A DNA stretch of 64,000 nucleotides from Blastomyces gilchristii SLH14081 (lineage: Eukaryota; Ascomycota; Eurotiomycetes; Onygenales; Ajellomycetaceae), in the NCBI RefSeq assembly GCF_000003855.2, contig NW_003101667.1, positions 1,245,860 through 1,309,859 of the forward strand, written 5' to 3'. Both the position numbers and the translations under genes were made by a program. The notes below the pieces were generated by a model. The model did no database searches. It was not told the DNA's origin and worked only from the letters and a program-made list of their open reading frames with translations. Below, one piece after another: positions 56,110 through 64,000 of the stretch (positions within the stretch are counted from its first letter, which is position 1; each line of letters opens with the position of its first letter).

Positions 56110-58329
56110 ATGGTGTCCCCATCTACCCTCAAGCCATCAGCTCCATCAGCAAATCTGCTCCGCTTCCTCCGCTCGCAGTCCGAGGTGTCCACCCACTATT
56201 ACTTTTCCCCCAACACCACTCCGATTACACGCCCGCACTCACTTCCGCCAGCATGCCCATGGCGTCTCCGATCCCGACCCCAATCCCAAAGGGGATATGC
56301 ACATGCTGCGTTTCCATCATGGTCATATGAAGAGCATGACATCCACCCAAATGCGCAACAACAGCATCCCAACCAACATCAGCGCCGCACCGCAACCCTC
56401 GAAGCATCTCTCTTCCCCTTCCTCAGCGCGCGGACGCGCAATTTAGAAGATGATCCGTCATCCATATCGACATCACCGTCCACGATTCCCGCATTAGTAG
56501 CAACTCCGCGCACAGCGCTAAAGAGCCTGAACAGGCGTGGAGGATATGGCAATCTACAACTCTTCAGCGGTACAGCGGGGAGAAAAGGCCGGGGCCGGGG
56601 ATTCATCCGGCGCCTGTTTGGACTACGAGTATCGGAGCGTGATGATCCCAACAAATTGCGTCCAAGCGATTTGCCCATTGGCCCTGTGATGGAGGATGGG
56701 CACGAGGGGAACATGTTTGCTACGGGGCGTTCATTAGCGATGAAAGCGACGAATGAGCCGCGGCTGAGATGTACGGAGCTGGATGAAAATGGGAACGTGA
56801 CTCTTGTTAATGGGGAGTTTAAGAAAAGTGAGCTGATTGCTAAGGTATGGATTTTATTTTGTTTTATTTGTTTTATTACTTTTTGAGGTTGTAAGTGCAT
56901 GATCTAACGTCGCTCGCTGTTAATGGATGCAGTATGGTCTTCTTCCCCGTGATCTTCGCAAGATCGACTCCTCAGTCCTTCCGCATATTCTCGTGCGCCA
57001 CAGCGCTATTTTAATCAGCCTTCTGCATCTACGCGTCCTGATAAAAGCAGATCGAGTTTTGGTATTCGACGCCTACGGCTCGACGGATTCCTACACGCAG
57101 TCGGTATTTATGTATGATCTAGAAGGTAAACTACGTCAGAAAGAGGTGACAGGCCGCCAATCCTCACCGGGCGCTCTGCCCTATGAATTCCGTGCCCTTG
57201 AAGCCGTTCTGGTCAGCGTGACCAGTGGACTTGAAGCTGAGTTTGAAGGGGTAAGGGAACCTGTAGTGCGCGTTCTTCGGGCACTGGAAGAGGATATAGA
57301 CAGAGACAAGTTGCGGCACCTCCTGATCTATTCCAAGAGATTGGGCACGTTCGAGCAGAAAGCTAGATTGGTGCGCGATGCGATTGAGGATCTGCTTGAA
57401 GCCGACGATGACTTAACCTCAATGTATCTGACGGAGAAAGCGAATGGCGTGCATAGGCAGGAGGTTGACCATCAGGAAATTGAGATGTTGCTCGAATCGT
57501 ATCACAAAGTCTGCGATGAAATCGTACAAGCCAGTGGGAATCTGGTCACCAATATTCGAAACACGGAGGAAATGTATGACTTCAATCCCACCCACTTCCC
57601 TCAGTCCTCTATGACTCAAACTACGAACTCGTTCTTGTCTCTATCAGAAGGAAAAGAAACTAACATCAAGAAACTAACATCATTCATCTCCCTAGTGTAA
57701 AAGCAATCCTCGACGCCAACCGCAACTCCCTCATGCTCCTCGATCTCAAATTCAGCATCGGCACTCTTGGCCTCGCAGCTGGCACCCTTTGCTCTGCCCT
57801 CTACGGCATGAACCTGAAAAACTTCATAGAAGAATCAGACCTAGGCTTCGCCACCGTCTCCGGCGCCTGTTTCGTCTTTACCGCCTTCGTGTGCGCCTAC
57901 GGGCTCATGAAACTACGGAAGGTACAACGTGTGCGGATGTGGGGAGAGGCAGGGCTGCATGACCGCAACATTGGCACGTTGGGACTTAGGAGTGGTGGGA
58001 GTGCGGCGCTGCCTAACCGGGCTAATTGGCGCGCTGACACTGTGGATCCCCTCTGGACCGGGTTGGCTGGAGAGACTCGTGGGGAGAGGTTGAAGAGGCT
58101 TCGACAGGGTGGTGCAGCTTCTGCTGCTTTGTCGGCGACGCCCCCAGTTGCGAAGAATATCCAGAGTGCGGAGAAAAGAAGTAAACAGCAGAGGCTACGG
58201 CAGCAACAACAGCAGCAACAGGAGCAGCAACGACAGCGACAGCAGCAGCTAGCAGATAACGCCGGAGTTGATACAAGCGGCGAAGAATCAGCGCTGGGAA
58301 GTGCAGCCATCAGCTCTGGCTCTCGATAA
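56110..58329 (+). CDS. MRS2: MRS2/LPE10-type mitochondrial Mg2+ channel, three exons, 669 aa
   Basis: Exons 56110-56844, 56933-57573 and 57696-58329. CorA-superfamily magnesium channel of the inner mitochondrial membrane. The Arg/Ser-rich N-terminus looks like a matrix-targeting sequence. The core has YGLLPRDLRKIDSS, VLVFDAYGSTDSY, LPYEFRALEAVL, then coiled-coil helices (LLIYSKRLGTFEQKARLVRD, EIEMLLESYHKVCDEIVQAS). TM1 carries the signature YGMN (GMN at 496-498) followed by NLKNFIEE, and TM2 is FATVSGACFVFTAFVCAYGL. It is longer than yeast MRS2 (470 aa) owing to the N-terminal region and a Gln/Arg-rich tail (about 610-650, CAG-type repeats near 58195-58255). The join at 57573/57696 gives NTEEIVKAILDANRNSLMLL, as expected. 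Confidence 0.95.
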
Positions 58330-58634
58330 TAACTTTATATTCTACATTCTACTTTATGATACCGCAACACCAACCCTAGGCGTGTGTTCTCTTATCCTGA
58401 GATAATTTCCTGATATCGTCGTCCCTTACATATGATGTGTAGGACCTGTGTTTATAATTCCCCCCTGTTCATATCATTTTTATTTATCGAGTCCTCCGAT
58501 GCGATTCAAGTCAATGTCCGCGTGAACCAGGCTTAGACAACTATGCTTTCCTACGGTGTTCTACCGTGTCCAGGGCTGTTATGGGTTCCAAGAACTTCAT
58601 GGGGCGAAAGCCTGATAGATTTCAGGTATAGACT

Positions 58635-58689
<55 letters not shown>

Positions 58690-59460
58690 GGGGGGCGGGT
58701 TGCCGGGTTTCTTTTCGGGTTTTCAATAGCGGCTGAGGAGTTGGGATGTATGTATGCATGTTATGTATCTTGCTCTTGCGCTGGTGCGATTCTTATGTTT
58801 TTCCTGTCGGGATTTACAATACCATCTCAACTAGTTAATGTACCATTTGTTACACATCAACTCATCTCTTTCTTAGCGTGGCGAGGGGTGTCTTTGTGTA
58901 CGACGTGCATACTGCTGCGGCTCACACCCCAGATTCTGCGCCGAGCCGCTAGTGCTTGTTAGCTGCAGCATCGCTGCACTGACCCCCTGGGCTGAACGAT
59001 TCAGCCCAGTATCATCCCAGAGAGAGATCAACCACAATCGACAGGAATGGCTGGTAATTGGCCGATTTGCCAAAACATGGCTTGGTCCCATCAATACCAC
59101 ACGCCAAAAAAAATCTTAGAGCCCATTGATGAAGCTTGGTCACATATGATTAATGAGTTGGGGGAACTCCCTCCAGGTTTCAATCATGAATGCCATATTG
59201 GCTCGCTCCCACTTGCTTGGTTATGAGCTGTTGGGGATATCAGCTGCAGGATAGCAAGGTCTGGGTTGATTTAACCCGCCCCAGCACGGATGGGAGTGGC
59301 CTTTTTGGGGTAAACTCCAACCCCCAAAGAAAGACCCTGACGAGTAAAAATTTGACAAATACCGGTCTGTGGGAAAGGCCATTTGACTTTACGGGCTTGT
59401 CCATCGTCTTCCAGGGTGTTCGTGCAGCCTACTGTCATCGTGACTTGTTTTCGAGGCGGT
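58330..59460. other. Intergenic with a T48-G9 tract
   Basis: About 48 consecutive T (58637-58684) followed closely by a G run. Probable MRS2 3' flank plus the upstream region of the LIM gene. No supported gene. Confidence 0.6.
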
Positions 59461-61513
59461 ATGGAAGCCTCTATATGCGCAGTTCAGGAGTGTTCCGATG
59501 CACAGCGCTCCAAAGCAGTTAGCAGTCATATCCGAGGGCTCTGGTCCATAGTTGATGCAGGTCGCCTCGGTTCTTCTGGAAAGGAGACGTATCAAAGTCT
59601 AGCGAACAATTTCGAAGTGGATACCTGTGTTGATAAAGATTCTTGTATTATTGCTCCAGCAAATTGTGGCGGGGAAGTAAGTATGGCGACAAAGAGACGG
59701 CTTCATACCAAAGCCGGTAGTCAGGGTTCCGCATATTCAACGATATCGGACAGCTGTGCGAAGTGTGGAATGAGCATAGCCAGCGAATGCATCTCAGCTT
59801 TTGGAAGTTTTTATCATCCTCAGTGTTTTAAATGCCATGTGAGTTTTCATTCTATCACAGCAATGAAACTAATACACCTTGTTTCATTCTTTTAACGCAT
59901 GGATTTTTAGGACTGTCACAAACCCATCTACCGCGAATTCTTCCCTGCTCAAGAACGAAATGGCCCAATTCCTCTCTGCGAGACTGACCTTTTCCGTCGT
60001 TTAGATATGCTCTGCAGTCAATGCGGAGGTGCCTTGCGAGATTTATATATCAGTGCCCTTGGGCGAAAATACCACATGGACCATTTCACTTGTCATTCCT
60101 GTCAGCATGTCATTGGAGCGGGGGATAATTACTACATACATGGGGGCAAGGCATATTGCAAGAAAGACTATATGGCGAAGTATGCAGACTGCTGTTACGG
60201 GTGCGGAATGGCTGTTATGGATCAATATATCAAGGTTTATATGCCAAAAAAACGAGTCTGGCATGAACGATGTTATAAGACACATAAACGTCACAATCCG
60301 GACTCGTCTCTGGGCGACGTACCCATCGCGGCCGAACAGGATGCTGAATCGACCCCTCTTAAGATGGAAAGAATCCTAGATAATTTTGAAGCGACGGTTA
60401 CATCGTGTATAAGTGACAGCCTCGAGCACCTCGAATCTGGTTCTCGTGAGAAGATATCGGAAGGCATTCTAACTTTGATAACTGCGCTTGGCGTCCTTTT
60501 TTCCTCTATTGACGCTGTGGACGATGTCAGAAGAAAGGCTGGAAAAACTGGTGAGTGTATATACACCAATTGCAGCTACTACAAGATGATTAACCTTACT
60601 AGTGCTTTCCGACAGCTCCGAAATAGACCTACTGCGGGCGAAGCTGACAGACTTTATGACCGTGTCTCTGTCAAACAGCCAGCAGCCAAGGTCCACTTCA
60701 AGCCATCTGAAGGAAATATATGCTGCAAGCTCAGGCTTATCCTATTTTATGAAGAAAGTCATCAAAATTTTCGGGGAAAGGGTTGTTGATGTTGATTTAT
60801 CTGCTTCTTCCGAATATCTCAATTCTCTCGACAAATTCCCAGATCACCCTCCACTGGCAACAATGAACTTCACGAAAATAGAGCTCAGCAGGAGTGATGC
60901 AGAGCTATGCCAGGTCTGCAACGGTCCAATCAGCACCGAATGCGTGAGCTGGGATGGATATCTACGGCGGCAACACTTAACCTGCAAAAGCTCATGCGTT
61001 CACTGTGACGCCTGTGAAACTCCACAAAATACGAATCTAGTATTAATCAACCCGCCCGGTGACAGCTATGCGCTGTGCTGTACCATCTGTCAGAAAAATG
61101 TGAACATATTGGGTGACCGTGCGGCCGATGAACCCGCAGTGAAGTCATGTAAATACGTCACCAAACTGCAGCAATATGTATTCCTCCTCAGAGCCCAATT
61201 TGAGCAAATGCAAAAACCGACAGATGTCCATTATGACCAGATGACGATGACGACGGCAACGACAGCAACGACCACGACGACAACAACGACAATGACGACC
61301 CTCTTCGAGAGATCACATAAACAGCTAGACAGGGGGATTTTTGGACGGCTCTCGGCCAACAGCCATCGTACCCCCACAGACCAGCCTGCTGCAAATAGTC
61401 TTATAGATCGGACAGCGTCGGACACTTTTGCGCTTGGCGCAATGATTGGGAGTTCCTACCAGGGTTTGAAGAAAGGGTTCTTTGGCAGGTCGAAGACCCG
61501 GTGTCGTGCCTAA
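59461..61513 (+). CDS. LRG1-like LIM-domain protein lacking RhoGAP, three exons, 642 aa
   Basis: Exons 59461-59838, 59911-60550 and 60603-61513 keep frame. LIM1 (CAKCGMSIASECISAFGSFY, HPQCFKCHDCHKPI) crosses the first junction. LIM2 is CSQCGGALRDLYISALGRKY with CHSCQHVIG. A partial third finger is CCYGCGMAVMDQYIKVYMPK. Then comes a helical segment ERILDNFEATVTSCISDSLE with LGVLFSSIDAVDDV, and a degenerate last finger CQVCNGPISTECVSWDGYLR. This order is that of fungal LRG1-type RhoGAPs, including the KYVTKLQQYVFLLRAQFEQM helix, but the expected GAP domain is missing: the protein ends after a (Met/Thr) repeat and a basic tail. The first ATG is 59461; a later one at 59683 is possible. It may be a diverged paralogue competing for LIM partners, or a decaying copy. 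Expected location, if functional, sites of polarised growth. Confidence 0.75.
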
Positions 61514-62632
61514 AGGATACAACAAGGGGATTACCATACAAAGCATATCGAAGTGTCTTTCGTGGTTATACCTCCTGCAGTATTTTTTCTTTCTTTCATT
61601 CTCACTTCTTTTCTCTTTCTTCTTTCATACATTCCCCAACTTTCATTGCTCTGAATCAAATACGCGAGAACACAACAAGGGTTTAGCGAACTCATTACGA
61701 TATTATACTATGACTTCTATTTTCGACGTTTAAGGAGTTTTAAGATATATATAACCCAAGGGTCAGGTACACCAGAGGAGTTTCGCGAGATTTCAGGCTT
61801 TTCCTTATTTATTTAGCACCTTGTTTTCCTCTTGACGTTTTCGTTTGCGAAAGAAGAAATAATTTAAATTTTCTGGGATTCCTTTTCTCTCTTCAAGCCA
61901 GTTCCCCTAACCATAATTGCCCGTGCAAATTCGGGGTTTCATGCTAACCAAATTGGAAAAGACAAGCCGACCAAATTTAATGATCGGGAAAAAGTCGGAG
62001 CTCCTGTTCCGCCTGTCTGTCGCCTACTGCACTTGAAGTTGCCAAGATATCTCGCGCGCTGGCTAGAAACCCCTCAGATACGTGGACTGCCTTGTCGAAC
62101 AGCCAACGACAGTTTTTCTCTACTAGCACCAAAATCTAGCAAAGAGAGAACAAGGGGGAATAAATGATAGCATGTCAACTTCTCACACAAAACCTGCAGC
62201 ACCCAGCCAGTGGCAGGGATAACCCCACACTATCAAGTTACACAACCATTGGGCTTCCTATGGGCCCCAATCGAGGATGTCTATCGAGCAGTGAGGAGAA
62301 GCTCCAAATAGCAGAACTGAGAAGCTCCGTGGAGTTAACTATATTCGGCCTTGGGAGCACAAAGGCCGTCCTGGCGTCTGTCTTCATTGTTCTCGTTTCA
62401 TTGTGCATGTTTTGAAGTCTCAATGCAGAATGCGGAGACGAAGGAATGGCTCAACCTCATCGCGCAAGCCCTTGATATAAACTCCCCAGGAGCCTCGCCT
62501 CTTGCTGGTGAAGAATGGCAAGGGTCACTCGACAATCGCTCTGTCCGAAGCCGTTATATGCCCTGCGCCCTCAGTTCTGTTTCATGCTTCTACCTGCCCC
62601 TCTGGATCATCAAATGATTGACATATTGCGGG
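61514..62632. other. Intergenic, 1.1 kb
   Basis: 3' flank of the LIM gene and upstream region of the esterase gene. CT-rich near 61580-61630. Short frames around 62164-62617 show no known domain. Confidence 0.5.
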
Positions 62633-62858
62633 ATGCTATCTGAACTCGGGCTAGCTTTTGCGCTGGGTGCGCAGACTGCTTTGGGTATTGGAAATTCTGC
62701 TTGGAAGCTGAAGGGAATGCAGTATTTAGTCACGTTTGGTAATAGTTATACTGATGAGTCGAGGCTCCTGTACTTTATTGAACATCAGGATGCTCCTCCT
62801 GTTGGGTGGAGAGCGCCAGAGGTAAATTATTTTTATATTTCCTTCTGTTCTGTTCTTT

Positions 62859-62899
<41 letters not shown>

Positions 62900-62971
62900 C
62901 TTTTTTTAAATTCGCCTGACGTTCTGGGGTAAAACTTGGTGAAGCGTAGGCTCGGCTCTTTTATCAACCTG

Positions 62972-63003
<32 letters not shown>

Positions 63004-64000
63004 TGAAACCTTGCCTGAGCCAAACCGGCGAAATGGCGGCTCTCTTTGATAAGCATCGTTTCCTTTTTTACCTACTTCATGTAACAACCAATGGCTTATC
63101 AGACACTGCTATTGTTACTATAGAATAACGTTACCTCGACTGGTGGCCGTATATGGGCCCGTTATGTGAGCGACTATACAGGTGCGGCGCTTTACAACTA
63201 CGCCGTCAGCGGCGCAACTTGCTCCAACGACATCACGCCGCGATACTTTAGCCCCATCAACGACATCTTCCCATCTGTTGACCAATACGAGATCCCTGCC
63301 TTCATTGAAGATGCGTACCATCAAGATCCAGAGACAGGGGAACCATTCCTATCTCTTCCTCGGAGGGAGACTGTCTACTCCATCTGGATTGGTACAAATG
63401 ACCTAGGCAACGGGGCGTTCATAGACGATTCGCAGGTTGCTGGAAAAACACTTCTAGATTATGTCGAGTGCGTCCTCCGTGCAATTGAGGGTCTTTATGA
63501 CCATGGTGCGCGGTATTTTGTGCTCATGAATGTGGCGCCATTGGACTTGTTGCCTCTATATGCGTTGCCTGAGATGGGTGGGGTGCAGGGAGGGCCGTTT
63601 TGGCCGGATAAGCCAGATAACATCACCCAGGTTTCGTGCCGGATGAGGGAAACTGTTGTGGCTGTGAATGAGATTATAGAGTTGAAGATAGAGGGTTCGA
63701 TGCGCCATCGGTATAAGGGGGCAAGTATTGCTCTATTTGATACGTATTCTTTGGTACGCCGCCTTTGTTCTTCCCAGGCCAAAGACTCATTGTACACCTT
63801 TGCAAACCGCGCGTGACATATATAATAGCCCTATAACCATTAATTACTTCTCACTTGCAAAGCTAATTCTTCAACTACTAGCTTACGAGTATGTACTACC
63901 ATCCAAGCCAATACTTCACTGGCACTGAACCGCCCAGCGTAGAGGGCTGGGTGAAGCATTGTGATGCCCAAGGACAGAACTGCGAGGAACAACCCAGTCC
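62633..64000 (+). CDS. GDSL/CE16-type secreted esterase, 3' end cut by window
   Basis: Exons 62633-62821, 63124-63753 and 63882 to the window end (partial). The N-terminus MLSELGLAFALGAQTALGIG looks like a signal peptide. SGNH/GDSL hydrolase blocks: block I FGNSYTDE (nucleophile Ser present, the usual FGDS Asp replaced by Asn), block II Gly in YNYAVSGATC, block III IWIGTNDLG with the oxyanion Asn. Exon 3 continues YHPSQYFTGTEPPSVEGW, as in fungal CE16 acetylesterases; the catalytic DxxH block may lie beyond the edge. Such enzymes deacetylate plant-cell-wall oligosaccharides, but in an animal-associated fungus the substrate is uncertain. Intron 1 (302 nt) is mostly homopolymer T (39 T at 62861-62899, 30 T at 62973-63002), long for this genome. 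Confidence 0.85.
62861..63002. repeat. Two long T tracts in intron 1 of the esterase gene
   Basis: T39 (62861-62899, then C and T7) and T30 (62973-63002). Both fall between donor 62822 and acceptor 63123. Exact lengths may be sequencing-dependent. Confidence 0.85.

Noticed and set aside
57897..58310. Cys/Ser-rich minus-strand frame opposite MRS2
   Set aside because: Antisense of the CAG-type Gln tract and neighbouring coding sequence.
1..64000. CRISPR arrays, bacterial insertion sequences, operons
   Set aside because: Spliced eukaryotic genes throughout; no regularly spaced direct repeats of CRISPR type were seen.

Overview
The window reads as nuclear DNA of a filamentous ascomycete, most likely Eurotiomycetes and probably Onygenales (Ajellomycetaceae-like dimorphic moulds). 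The evidence is gene content (LaeA-like methyltransferase, CHS5, LAS17, MRS2, RAD1/XPF, eIF1A, ERV2, MBD4-like glycosylase), many short introns with GTAAGT/GTATGT donors and AG acceptors, long AT-rich gene-poor stretches, and long homopolymer and microsatellite tracts. The species assignment is inference.

Layout. 1-2.3 kb: a minisatellite arranged as a large inverted repeat, followed by A/AG tracts. 2.3-10.2 kb: three minus-strand genes, namely a 907-aa protein of unknown function, an MBD4-type mismatch DNA glycosylase and a six-exon gamma-glutamyltranspeptidase. 11.6-15.1 kb: an NF-X1/FAP1 zinc-finger protein (+). 16.2-19.2 kb: a LYAR-type zinc-finger protein (-). 19.2-24.6 kb: a 5.4-kb stretch with no recognisable gene. 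24.6-25.7 kb: a LaeA-like methyltransferase (-). 26.2-29.3 kb: an AT-rich accessory patch with an orphan gene carrying a DTGSD aspartic-protease-like motif and a gene fragment. 29.3-33.0 kb: ERV2 sulfhydryl oxidase and an MFS drug-type transporter (both -). 33-36 kb: gene-free. 36.2-40.6 kb: a five-exon, 1309-aa fungal NLR (patatin phospholipase, NB-ARC NTPase, helical repeats, C-terminal hydrophobic hairpin). 41.7-42.7 kb: an SDR oxidoreductase (-). 43.8-45.2 kb: CHS5 (-), divergent from an eight-exon RAD1/XPF gene (45.7-49.1 kb, +). 50.0-50.7 kb: eIF1A (-), divergent from a 209-aa unknown protein (+). 52.1-52.4 kb: a spliced 75-aa protein (-). 53.4-58.3 kb: LAS17/WASP and MRS2 (both +). 59.5-61.5 kb: an LRG1-like LIM protein that ends without a RhoGAP domain. 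62.6 kb to the end: a GDSL/CE16-type secreted esterase cut by the window edge.

The genes form no single pathway. Most are conserved housekeeping genes (translation, nucleotide excision repair, actin, chitin synthase trafficking, magnesium import, oxidative folding). The accessory part is the NLR, the DTGSD orphan, the LIM gene without RhoGAP and the repeat-rich patches. The strongest candidate for an interesting system is the patatin-NB-ARC NLR. Its domain order is that of fungal allorecognition and regulated-cell-death proteins such as Neurospora PLP-1, and one intron separates the patatin effector from the NTPase so that intron retention would yield a free patatin.

Exon boundaries were placed by hand from splice consensus, frame continuity and expected family motifs. 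Every multi-exon model given as complete keeps an open frame across all junctions.
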